The notes under the pieces were generated by a model. The model did no database searches. It was not told the DNA's origin and saw nothing but the letters and a program-made list of their open reading frames with translations. From the NCBI GenBank assembly GCA_002504435.1, contig DAQP01000008.1:3848-63562 (forward strand): DNA of 59,715 nucleotides. Direction: 5' to 3'. The position numbers and the translations under genes were made by a program. The DNA comes from Euryarchaeota archaeon UBA438. Lineage in GTDB: Archaea > Thermoplasmatota > Poseidoniia > Poseidoniales > Thalassarchaeaceae. Within the stretch, counting starts at the first letter, position 1. Each line of letters begins with the position of its first letter. This document shows, one piece after another, positions 23,559 to 31,566 of this stretch.

Positions 23559-26500
23559 CCCTTCCCACACTCTCATTCTCTGACTCCCACCAACCATCGG
23601 GAGTCTCTCCGAGATCGCCGTCCGGCTCATCGTCACCACCCAAACGTCCCTCAAGGACTCGGTCGCATTCGTCTGGATCAATGAAGACGAGAATCACTAC
23701 GGTGAATAGGGTGAGTGCCGCTCCCAAGTAAAGTGCTGAGATGTAGTCAAAAATCTCGACCATCCTACCAGTGAATTGGTATGCAATTACTGCGGAGAGG
23801 TTGAACATCGACATATATGCAGTGAACTGGGTTCCTCCTGCTTTGCTGTAGGTGAGCCTCATTGATACCGAGATTATACAAATCCATGCAAGGCCGCTGA
23901 TTATTGCCCTTAGGCAAAGATAGACGGTCATTATTCCGGTATTGGTCCAATAAGGCTCAAGCATTGCGAGGCCAGCATTGCCGAGTGCGAGGAGGGTGAA
24001 GCCCACCATTGCAACTTCCCTGACTCCAAACCTATCTCCCAGGAATCCTCCTAGAATCTGCCCCCCCATTAGGAAGAGAATCACTATCCCTCCCATGATC
24101 CCATTGTACTTCGTCTGCGTCCATCCTGCCTCGTTGATGAAAATATCAACCACTATAGGATCAACGAAGACGTACATCTCGGACAGTAGGCAGAGGAATA
24201 TGAGCAGGAAAGAAGACCTGAGAGAGAATCCCTTGACAATGTTGTAGGCAGGAACTGCGAGTCCGGTCCTAGTCGAGACGCTCAGGGGGTTCGATATGCG
24301 GAAGTCAGAAACAGCAGGCAAGAGGAACTTTCCAATCGCTATTCCTGACAATGATAGCAGGAAGGCGTACCATCCTACCTTCTTTAGTGGCGAGGCAATG
24401 GTATCGAATGAGGCCACGCCCGAAACGAGGTAAATTATCCCCAATGCGCCTCCGATAAGCATCACTACTATGCTTGCCCAAAGAAGTACGGCGATACCCT
24501 GTATCTGATTCCCATATAAATTTCCAGAGACCCAGCTGGCAACTCTGAAATCATCTTCGTGGTCATCTTCCCAAGGTAGGGCCTCTTCTGCTTCCCACAA
24601 ATTCTCCTTGGCCGTATCAGAATCGCCATCAACATCTTGTCCATCGGCGAATCTCTGCCAGGGGAACAAACGATCGCCAGGCCTCTCCCTCAGGAAGAGG
24701 GGGAGGCACATTATCAGAGCCAGGAGAGGGAGTTGGACCATGATGGCGGCCTTAATTCCGAAGTCCAAGACCAACATCCCAACAACTGCTCCTCCGATAA
24801 TTATCCCACCTCTCTTTGCTGCGAACATGAAGCCGTTCGCCTTCGCGACCTCGTCAGGCTGAAGAACGTCGACTGCCAAGGCGTCCACGCTCACGTCTTG
24901 TAGTGAAGAGAACAGGTTATGTATGAACAACATTAGAGTCACGAGCTCTATTGAGGCATTCAGATCAGGTACGAAAAGCAATGCCCCCAAAGTAATAATC
25001 ATACCAGTCTGAGCAAATAGGATCCAAGGTCTCCTTAGTCCGTAAGAAGGGAACTGGACTGCATCTACAACTGGCCCCCAGATGAACTTGAAAGTCCAAG
25101 GAAGCGCTATCGTTGCGAATAGGGCAGCTATCTGCTCTGGAGACGCCCCGTTAGCTACCAAGAAAGCAACAAACGTCACACTGGTAAATCCTGCAGGGAG
25201 GCCTTGGGCAGTGTAGAGTATGGAGAGAGAGACGTACCTTCTGAATTGGTTCTCAACCAGCGACTTGCCATCGTTCCAAGACTCTCTAGCTGAGTTCCAC
25301 CTGCCCGGGATCTGACGAGGGTCAATTGCTGAGCCGATTTTACGTGTAATGGCGTAGGTGGTCAATATTTCTGCAGATGGGACGAGTTCATCTTCGCCTC
25401 TGATCTTTGTAATCCAACGCTCCCTTACCGAAACGATGCCGATAATTGCAACTGAAGCTATGAATGGAATCCAGAATATTGTGCTGCTCAATTTTGTGAG
25501 GTCCCCCGAGGAACTACTCGAAACATCTCCGTCGACGAGAATGACCCTTCTGGAATCAATGGGTGAGATGCTGTTCTCGGAAGCGACTAATCGTGCATAA
25601 ATTGTGGAGTTGCCCGACTTATCATGCGGATCTAGCTTGACCCTCCACTGGCCCCAGTCCCCTGACATGTCTGCTGCCCCCTTCCACTCGCCGCCTCCAA
25701 CTCTAACCTGCACCAGGCCCATTCCCGGTGCTACTCCCGATGCGGTTCCCGAGATGTAAGACTCGTTTCCTATCTGCTGCAGAGTTTCTACGTCCATGCT
25801 AACATTCAGAGATCTGTCGATGCTGCCTGCTGCCTCGACGAACGCTAGCGGGTCTGCCTGACCAAACCCGAACTCGTTGTCCGGGCGAGTCTCCAGGATA
25901 CTGCAGTCATTGAATCCGGGATCGTCCAGCAACTGGAGGTCCCTCTCAATGGAGTGTGCAGAGATGATGTCCTTGAACTCGGTTGGGGTGATGTCTGGAT
26001 TGGCCTCTACCATCAGAGCGGCAATCCCTGCCATCAGGGGGGTGGCCATGCTGGTGCCTGACTTGCTGGTGTAGCCATCGCTAGTCGCTGCGTCTGGGGC
26101 CATAATGCTAGAGCCGATGGTCGCGACATCTGGCTTGACCCTGCCATCTGATGTGTACCCGCGGCTGCTGTAAATCGCTAGGCCGAGGTCCTTGTCCAAG
26201 CTCGCCACCGTTACTGGCAGATTTGCGTCTCCGGGACTGTCTATCGTGTTGCATCCGGCGAAGGTTGCTCCCCCGAACTCATTACCTGCTGACAGGGTGG
26301 TAATAATTCCCGCCTCTACTACCGAGTCCATCTGCCTGCTCCAGGCAGAGCTTCCATCATTGTCGAAGTGTATCTCCAACTGCTGCTCACCAAGAGATGA
26401 TGTGACTATGTCGATACCATATTTGTCCTTGTTATCGATAGCCCACTGGGCCCCTTGGATAACGTCCTCGATGTCTCCGTCACAGCATGCTAGCAGGTTG

Positions 26501-27375
26501 ATCAGGAATGCCCCAGGAGCGGCTCCCACGTACTTGAGTCCCGTGGTTGGGTCTGTTTGTCCACCTCCGGTCCCAGCGGCTATCCCAGCCACGTGACTCC
26601 CGTGAGTTCCCGAGTCGTAAGATGTCGAGGGGTCCTGTTCTGAGTCCGTGAAGACAGAATCGAAGAAGGCAATAATCTTCGGATCGCAATCAATTGGGAT
26701 TGGGTTCGGATTGGTTGGGTCGGGATCTGGTTGATCGCAGCCCATAGTGAATGGCTCGTCGTCCATATCGTTGAGGCCCTCGTGATCGCCCCTCACCCCA
26801 GTATCGAGGATAGCGATGACTGATCCTGTGCCGTCAAATCCGAAGTCGTTCCATACCTGATCAACACCCATGTTTGGAACCGCCTCGTGCATGTTCGGCT
26901 CCGCAAGGCCTAGATCCTCAATCATGACAACTCCCGGCAGGGAAAGTATTCCATTCTCAGAAAGTATTGAGCTAAACGGGGCTGTTGCGGTTACAGTGTC
27001 AAGGTATTTCGGACGAAACGTGACCTGAACCCCTAGATCCTCTAGTGCTGAGACGTCAGCATCGGTGGGATGGTGGTTGTAGTCAATGAATATCCTAGCA
27101 CTCCCCTCAGGCGCCCTCCTCCACCAGTCCTGCTGAACTTGTTCTGGTTGCTGCAATAGCCACTCAAGCCGGTCATCGATTGAGTCTGAGTCCTTATCTC
27201 TGCTCCAGTGGAGCCACCATTCGGCATGCAAGTCGGACTCTACGCTGAGGACCCATTTGCCATCAGCATCCAATCCTCCCTTGCCCTGATCGACTGGTGA
27301 AATAGAGGACGAAGCTAGCGGGAGAATGAACAGCAGCACCAAGGCAGATGCTATCGCAGATGAACGCCCCACCAT
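23542..27375 (-). CDS. Subtilisin-like protease fused to an AmpG/PAT-family MFS transporter
   Basis: A single open frame of 1277 residues. Residues 1-24 form a signal peptide. A propeptide-like region leads to an S8 subtilisin domain (about 165-520) with the complete set Asp191 (AILDTG), His258 (GTHGSHVAG), Asn365 (SAGNEFG) and Ser442 (SGTSMATP). A beta domain follows (about 525-620), then a membrane helix (about 632-650), a cytoplasmic linker, and a 12-helix transporter domain (about 712-1225) with FKFIWGPVVD and SLQDVSVDALAVDVL, typical of AmpG/PAT-type MFS permeases. A long acidic loop separates the two transporter halves. I infer a tethered extracellular protease directly joined to an importer of its products. 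I saw no frame break at the junction. Confidence 0.88.
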   Translation of the reverse strand: MVGRSSAIASALVLLFILPLASSSISPVDQGKGGLDADGKWVLSVESDLHAEWWLHWSRDKDSDSIDDRLEWLLQQPEQVQQDWWRRAPEGSARIFIDYNHHPTDADVSALEDLGVQVTFRPKYLDTVTATAPFSSILSENGILSLPGVVMIEDLGLAEPNMHEAVPNMGVDQVWNDFGFDGTGSVIAILDTGVRGDHEGLNDMDDEPFTMGCDQPDPDPTNPNPIPIDCDPKIIAFFDSVFTDSEQDPSTSYDSGTHGSHVAGIAAGTGGGQTDPTTGLKYVGAAPGAFLINLLACCDGDIEDVIQGAQWAIDNKDKYGIDIVTSSLGEQQLEIHFDNDGSSAWSRQMDSVVEAGIITTLSAGNEFGGATFAGCNTIDSPGDANLPVTVASLDKDLGLAIYSSRGYTSDGRVKPDVATIGSSIMAPDAATSDGYTSKSGTSMATPLMAGIAALMVEANPDITPTEFKDIISAHSIERDLQLLDDPGFNDCSILETRPDNEFGFGQADPLAFVEAAGSIDRSLNVSMDVETLQQIGNESYISGTASGVAPGMGLVQVRVGGGEWKGAADMSGDWGQWRVKLDPHDKSGNSTIYARLVASENSISPIDSRRVILVDGDVSSSSSGDLTKLSSTIFWIPFIASVAIIGIVSVRERWITKIRGEDELVPSAEILTTYAITRKIGSAIDPRQIPGRWNSARESWNDGKSLVENQFRRYVSLSILYTAQGLPAGFTSVTFVAFLVANGASPEQIAALFATIALPWTFKFIWGPVVDAVQFPSYGLRRPWILFAQTGMIITLGALLFVPDLNASIELVTLMLFIHNLFSSLQDVSVDALAVDVLQPDEVAKANGFMFAAKRGGIIIGGAVVGMLVLDFGIKAAIMVQLPLLALIMCLPLFLRERPGDRLFPWQRFADGQDVDGDSDTAKENLWEAEEALPWEDDHEDDFRVASWVSGNLYGNQIQGIAVLLWASIVVMLIGGALGIIYLVSGVASFDTIASPLKKVGWYAFLLSLSGIAIGKFLLPAVSDFRISNPLSVSTRTGLAVPAYNIVKGFSLRSSFLLIFLCLLSEMYVFVDPIVVDIFINEAGWTQTKYNGIMGGIVILFLMGGQILGGFLGDRFGVREVAMVGFTLLALGNAGLAMLEPYWTNTGIMTVYLCLRAIISGLAWICIISVSMRLTYSKAGGTQFTAYMSMFNLSAVIAYQFTGRMVEIFDYISALYLGAALTLFTVVILVFIDPDECDRVLEGRLGGDDEPDGDLGETPDGWWESENESVGRDGVVS

Positions 27376-27385
27376 GGGTGGGGCG
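27365..27385. promoter_or_regulatory. Perfect 9-bp inverted repeat around the start codon of the protease-transporter gene
   Basis: CGCCCCACC and GGTGGGGCG surround a three-base centre, and the minus-strand ATG (27375-27373) lies across that centre. A TATA-like TTTATG on the plus strand (CATAAA on the minus) centred near 27401 predicts transcription starting close to 27375. If so, the dyad acts mainly as DNA; with an upstream start it would bury the start codon in an RNA hairpin. Confidence 0.5.
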
Positions 27386-27412
27386 ACGAATGGCCACGTT
27401 TATGGGTTCGGA

Positions 27413-28264
27413 CTAAAGTATCTGAACACCTTCATCCTCGTAGTCCCATTCCAAAACGTCCCAATCAGACGATTTCAGTGTATTTCGTACGTCTTCGGTG
27501 CTAGATGGGTGACAAATCAATGCGGTAAAACCACCTCCGCCAGCACCAACTGCCTTCCAAGATGAAACCATGCCAGAGTCGACCATCGGGTCCATGACTT
27601 CCCTGAATGGATCGTGGATTTCGGGTGCCATGGTGTCGACTCCTTCCGAGGTCTTTCTCATTGAGTCGACAATCAGGTCTCTCCTATCTTGTTGGAGGCC
27701 TGTTGCCATATCTTTCACGGCCGAACGCACAATGTGCAGTCCCTCGATTACGTCCTTATCACTCTCCGAATATCGAGACCAGATGGATTCATGCAGGTCT
27801 CCCGACTTCCTCGTTATTCCTGAGTTTGCCAGTAGAAGGTGCTTGCGAAGCCAAATCCTTGATGACCTCATTGGTTCGAAAGGCATACGTTCGACCCTGT
27901 CGCCAAAGAATATCAAGTGGTTGAATCCTCCAATGGCTGAAGCCCACTGGTCTTGACGCCCTCCTAGATTTCCTGCATCTGCTTCGATGCGGTATGCTTC
28001 CTCTGCTATGCTTTCCAGATTGCCACCGGGGGAAGCAAGGGCTGCTCTAGCTACGTTCATCGCACCACTAGAACCTAGTCCTGAACCGGATGGAACGCCA
28101 AAAGAGAATTTTACTGAGGATTCGTATGTTGTTGCCTTAACGTACCTGTCAATGGTGAAATTTACTACCTCTCCACCGAAATCCTCTGTGTAAGGCGGTA
28201 CATCAGTCCAACCTCCGGCCAAGTCAACCCTGACTGGAGCAATGGCTTCTCTTCCCCCTTCCAT
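27413..28264 (-). CDS. GHMP-family sugar kinase (heptose-7-phosphate/fucose kinase-like)
   Basis: About 283 residues from ATG 28264 (MEGGREAIAPVRVDLAGG). The N-terminal APVRVDLAGGWTDVPPYTEDFGG matches the sugar-binding start of D-glycero-D-manno-heptose 7-phosphate kinase and fucokinase-type enzymes. The ATP loop is VPSGSGLGSSGAMNVA and the C-terminal loop VGAGGGGFTALI. The family phosphorylates sugars destined for nucleotide-sugar or glycan synthesis, but the sugar is not determined here and no other glycan gene is near. The frame remains open upstream to 28402, overlapping the divergent ribB gene, so the shorter start is preferred. Confidence 0.82.
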   Translation of the reverse strand: MEGGREAIAPVRVDLAGGWTDVPPYTEDFGGEVVNFTIDRYVKATTYESSVKFSFGVPSGSGLGSSGAMNVARAALASPGGNLESIAEEAYRIEADAGNLGGRQDQWASAIGGFNHLIFFGDRVERMPFEPMRSSRIWLRKHLLLANSGITRKSGDLHESIWSRYSESDKDVIEGLHIVRSAVKDMATGLQQDRRDLIVDSMRKTSEGVDTMAPEIHDPFREVMDPMVDSGMVSSWKAVGAGGGGFTALICHPSSTEDVRNTLKSSDWDVLEWDYEDEGVQIL

Positions 28265-28336
28265 GTTATACCGCCAGAGTATGTGAATGAGAATGATTCG
28301 GTTCGCAGAAGTCATGACCGAAAATAAGGGGTATGG

Positions 28337-29056
28337 ATGGCCCCTCCGGCAAGCATGGGTTCCGACGTGGCAGCTGCGATTGAGGCGTTCGCATCCGGCC
28401 AACCTGTGATGATTTTCGACTCTGATTTCAGGGAGAAAGAGACGGACCTTCTGTGGCCTGCGACAGCCGCCACCCCAGAGATAATGAGAAGGCTGAGGAA
28501 GGATTGCGGCGGCCTTCTATTTTTGGCGATTGGAGACGAAGTAGGGGAGTTGTTTGGCTTACCATGGCTTCAAGACATTCACACGCATGATTCGCTGGTG
28601 AGGGAGAATCCGGTGTTGTCAAGGCTTGTGACAAACGATCTGCAATATGATAGCAGGTCTGCATTCACATTGTCCCTTAACCATCGTGAAACATATACGG
28701 GAATCACCGACAGGGATAGGGCACTTACTACTCGTAGGTTTGGGGAGCTTTCCGGGGAATTATTGGGCGGTGACAGCGATTCTGCAATGGATGCCCTTGG
28801 GCGCGAGTTCAGGACCCCGGGCCACATTCCCCTCTGCCGTGAATCACCAGGGGGCCTCTCTACGAGGCAGGGACACACTGAATTGGCCGTAGCGATGGCT
28901 AGGCTGTCCGGCCAAGTTCCTTGCACCATCGGGGCAGAGATGCTTGAACCCGAGGGGGATGGTGCACTATCATTGGATGGAGCTCGTGAATATGCAGAGA
29001 GGCATGGAATCCCAATGATCACGGGAGACGACATACTGCCTTCAATGGGGGCATAA
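28337..29056 (+). CDS. ribB: 3,4-dihydroxy-2-butanone 4-phosphate synthase
   Basis: Converts ribulose 5-phosphate to the four-carbon riboflavin precursor and formate. The 239-residue protein shows the active-site acid loop DSDFREKETDLLWPA (archaeal variant of the DxxxRExExD pattern) and the substrate-binding TPGHIPLCRESPGGLSTRQGHTELAVAMARLSG. No GTP cyclohydrolase II domain is fused, as is usual in archaea. It is the first gene of a four-gene flavin operon and is divergent from the sugar kinase. AAAATAAG just upstream (near 28320) may be its TATA box. Confidence 0.93.
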   Translation: MAPPASMGSDVAAAIEAFASGQPVMIFDSDFREKETDLLWPATAATPEIMRRLRKDCGGLLFLAIGDEVGELFGLPWLQDIHTHDSLVRENPVLSRLVTNDLQYDSRSAFTLSLNHRETYTGITDRDRALTTRRFGELSGELLGGDSDSAMDALGREFRTPGHIPLCRESPGGLSTRQGHTELAVAMARLSGQVPCTIGAEMLEPEGDGALSLDGAREYAERHGIPMITGDDILPSMGA

Positions 29057-29094
29057 AAGGGCAATGACTAGACGTCGGGACAAGAGGGAGATAC

Positions 29095-29553
29095 ATGGCG
29101 CGAGTAATGGCGGTTGGTGTTTTCGACCTCCTCCATGCCGGTCATCTTCACTACTTGGAGCAGGCTAAGTCCCTGGGCGATGAATTGGTCGTAGTTGTAG
29201 CGCATGATGACACCGTAAGGGCCCAGAAGCACGAGCCTGTGACGAGCCAGGAGTTGAGATGCAGGATGGTTAAGGGTTTGAAGCCGGTTGACGACGCAAT
29301 AGTTGGGAATCCTCCCGGTACCCCTATCTTCGACATTCTGAAAGTAGTGAAGCCAGACGTGATTGCACTAGGTTATGATCAGAAACACTCAATCGACTCT
29401 GTAAGGAGTGGTTTAGACAGTCATGGATACTCTAATGTCGAACTAACTAGGGTCGAGGGTCTTTCAGATGATCTGGATGGGACAAGGAAAATCATCGCGA
29501 GGATACTGGATCTTTGGCCAACCTCTGAAGGGGGACCCTACGAGGAGGACTAG
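29095..29553 (+). CDS. ribL: FAD synthase, archaeal cytidylyltransferase type
   Basis: A 152-residue nucleotidyltransferase that adenylates FMN to FAD. The HxGH motif lies in VGVFDLLHAGHLHYLEQA, and the other substrate loops are VVAHDDTVRAQK and ALGYDQKHSIDSV. Small single-domain enzymes of this kind replace the bifunctional bacterial RibF in archaea. Placement between ribB and ribE strongly supports RibL over glycerol-phosphate cytidylyltransferase. A GAGGAGG near its end serves the next gene. Confidence 0.88.
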   Translation: MARVMAVGVFDLLHAGHLHYLEQAKSLGDELVVVVAHDDTVRAQKHEPVTSQELRCRMVKGLKPVDDAIVGNPPGTPIFDILKVVKPDVIALGYDQKHSIDSVRSGLDSHGYSNVELTRVEGLSDDLDGTRKIIARILDLWPTSEGGPYEED

Positions 29554-29554
29554 A

Positions 29555-30157
29555 ATGTACACGGGAATAGTTGCAGGGGTTGCCCCAGTTTCCAGTATTA
29601 AGCAGGGCGACGGTGTGCTGAAAATTACGATTGACCTCGGGGGTTTTGACGAGGGTATTGTGATTGGTGCTAGCGTTTCTCTGGATGGGGTTTGCATGAC
29701 AGTTGTAGGCATTAATGGGAGCAGGATTAGTTTCGATGCGATAGAGGAGACGCTTCGAAGGACGACACTTGGCAACCTAAGCGAGGGAGATTTAGTGAAC
29801 GTAGAGAGGTCACTGAAGGTTGGCGATGAATTGGGGGGGCACATCTTGTCTGGACATGTGATGGACAAGGCGCGCATTGTCGAGAAATTGGAAAGGGGAG
29901 AGGGTTTTGACTTGCGGATTGAGAGTCCGAGTGGCGCTATACCCTACATCCTTGAGAAGGGATTCATTGCAGTTGACGGGATGTCACTCACTGTTGGAGA
30001 AGTTACTGATAGTTCGTTCAGCCTCCATATCATACCCGAAACCATCAGATCCACGACCATTGGGGGTAAAGGCGAGGGGGACATGGTGAACATAGAGATT
30101 GACTCTAGAACCCAAGCCGTTGTAGACACTATTCGGAGAATGGAGGTCGAAGGATGA
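29555..30157 (+). CDS. ribE: Riboflavin synthase, bacterial two-domain (alpha) type
   Basis: Dismutates two 6,7-dimethyl-8-ribityllumazines to riboflavin. The N terminus MYTGIVAGVAPV and the paired lumazine-binding repeats are clear: SVSLDGVCMTVVGI and GGHILSGHVMDKARIV in repeat 1, then FIAVDGMSLTVGEV and IPETIRSTTIG in repeat 2. At 200 residues it is the standard bacterial/eukaryotic form, not the single-domain archaeal synthase related to lumazine synthase. A strong Shine-Dalgarno GAGGAGG at 29542-29548 fixes ATG 29555, two bases after the ribL stop. Its last codons overlap the ribH start as ATGA. Confidence 0.95.
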   Translation: MYTGIVAGVAPVSSIKQGDGVLKITIDLGGFDEGIVIGASVSLDGVCMTVVGINGSRISFDAIEETLRRTTLGNLSEGDLVNVERSLKVGDELGGHILSGHVMDKARIVEKLERGEGFDLRIESPSGAIPYILEKGFIAVDGMSLTVGEVTDSSFSLHIIPETIRSTTIGGKGEGDMVNIEIDSRTQAVVDTIRRMEVEG

Positions 30158-30549
30158 GGATGGGGGTAGTTTGTGGATCATTCCACAAAGAGGAGGTCAG
30201 CCGGATGCTTGCCTTCGCAATAGATGAAGCCGAGTCGAAGAAATGGGAGGTTTCTGAAACAGTGTGGGTCCCCGGTTCGATGGAGGCTCCGTTGGCCCTA
30301 GACAGATTGCTACAACGAGAAGATATCCATGGAGCAGTTGTACTTGGCATAATTGAGAAGGGGGAAACCGATCATGGAATGGTTATGGGACAATCTGTAA
30401 CCAAGGCTGTAATTGAGCTGCAAATAAAGCACGGAAAGCCCATAGGACTGGGAATTATTGGCCCTGGAGCGGAGCCGGAACACATTGAGCCCCGGCTGGA
30501 GCCACATGCCAGAGCTGCGGTTGGCGCGGTTGCCTCTATGGTGGAATGA
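30154..30549 (+). CDS. ribH: 6,7-dimethyl-8-ribityllumazine synthase
   Basis: Condenses the four-carbon phosphate from RibB with the pyrimidine diamine to give lumazine. The 131-residue protein has GVVCGSFHKEEV, the phosphate-site segment VPGSMEAPLAL, and VVLGIIEKGETDHGMV with the active-site histidine in the archaeal GETxH context, then GLGIIGPGAEPEHIEPR. It is closer in pattern to archaeal RibH than to bacterial ones, unlike its ribE neighbour. The start overlaps the ribE stop by four bases, implying translational coupling. Confidence 0.93.
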   Translation: MRMGVVCGSFHKEEVSRMLAFAIDEAESKKWEVSETVWVPGSMEAPLALDRLLQREDIHGAVVLGIIEKGETDHGMVMGQSVTKAVIELQIKHGKPIGLGIIGPGAEPEHIEPRLEPHARAAVGAVASMVE

Positions 30550-30589
30550 CAGAGGTAGAGTTGAAGGACGTCCCCACATTGGGAGGCTC

Positions 30590-31519
30590 GTGGCCGAGGG
30601 AGTTCGCAACGTCATCATCATTGGGTCAGGACCTGCTGGTTATACTGCCGGACTGTATGCGGCTAGGGCACTTTTGGAGCCACTAATGTTTGCTGGATAC
30701 ATGTCAGGGGGTCAGCTAATGCTAACTTCTGATGTAGAGAACTTCCCCGGATATCCGACAGGAGTAGGCGGACCGGAGATGATGGTTCATATGAGGGAGC
30801 AAGCAGAGAGATTTGGCCTCGAAGTCCATGATAAGAATGTGGAAAGAGTAGATTTCTCGAGCCGACCTCACAAAGTTTGGGTTGAGGGAGAGGAATTCCG
30901 GGCTGAATCAGTAATCATCTGCACCGGTGCCGAGGCCATCTGGCTAGGGGCCGAGGGCGAGGAGGCTCAGAAGGGCAGGGGGATCTCCACATGTGCGACA
31001 TGCGATGGTGCGTTTTTCCGGGACGAGGAAGTCATAGTAGTAGGAGGAGGGGACTCGGCCATGGAAGAGGCTACTTTCCTTACTAGATTCGCAAGCAAGG
31101 TCACGATTATCCACAGAAGAGAAGTTTTTCGAGCCTCCAAGGTGATGTATGAGCGTGCTGAGGCCCATCCTAAGATCGAAATCAAGACTTTCAGACAAGT
31201 GAAGTCTTGGACTTCTGATGAAAACGGACTTACCGGTGCTATTCTCGAAGATCCGCGCGATGGAAGTGAGGAGGGGATTTCGTGCAGCGGGGCATTCATT
31301 GCCATTGGTCACAAGCCGATTACCCAGTATCTAGAGAATCAGGTTGAGATGGATGACGAGGGGTACATCCTGCACAAGTCGAATACGATGACCAGTGTGG
31401 AAGGGGTCTTCGCCGCGGGAGATGTTGTGGATACGAGATACAGGCAGGCCATTACGGCGGCTGGGATGGGGTGTCAAGCTGCTATAGATGCTGAAAGGTG
31501 GCTAGAAGACCAGCACTGA
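30590..31519 (+). CDS. trxB: Thioredoxin reductase
   Basis: An FAD/NADPH flavoprotein that reduces thioredoxin. It shows the FAD motif VIIIGSGPAGYTAGLYAAR, the redox pair in STCATCDGAFF, the NADPH motif VVGGGDSAMEEA with HRREVFRAS, and the C-terminal FAD contact GVFAAGDVVDTRYRQ. The start is uncertain: no ATG lies close to the conserved N terminus, so GTG 30590 is chosen; ATG 30506 in the same frame would overlap ribH by 44 bases. Being the fifth gene of the flavin operon, it may draw on the same transcript, a sensible pairing for an FAD enzyme. Confidence 0.93.
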   Translation: MAEGVRNVIIIGSGPAGYTAGLYAARALLEPLMFAGYMSGGQLMLTSDVENFPGYPTGVGGPEMMVHMREQAERFGLEVHDKNVERVDFSSRPHKVWVEGEEFRAESVIICTGAEAIWLGAEGEEAQKGRGISTCATCDGAFFRDEEVIVVGGGDSAMEEATFLTRFASKVTIIHRREVFRASKVMYERAEAHPKIEIKTFRQVKSWTSDENGLTGAILEDPRDGSEEGISCSGAFIAIGHKPITQYLENQVEMDDEGYILHKSNTMTSVEGVFAAGDVVDTRYRQAITAAGMGCQAAIDAERWLEDQH

Positions 31520-31566
31520 GGCTTTTGGACCGAAGGCCAAATGTCCTTGTTCATATTCGCAAGCAC

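Noticed and set aside
30546..30680. ATG at 30546 giving a plausible-looking N terminus in another frame, as if trxB were frameshifted
   Set aside because: The trxB FAD motif is intact in its own frame from 30590, so no shift is needed; the other frame ends without homology.
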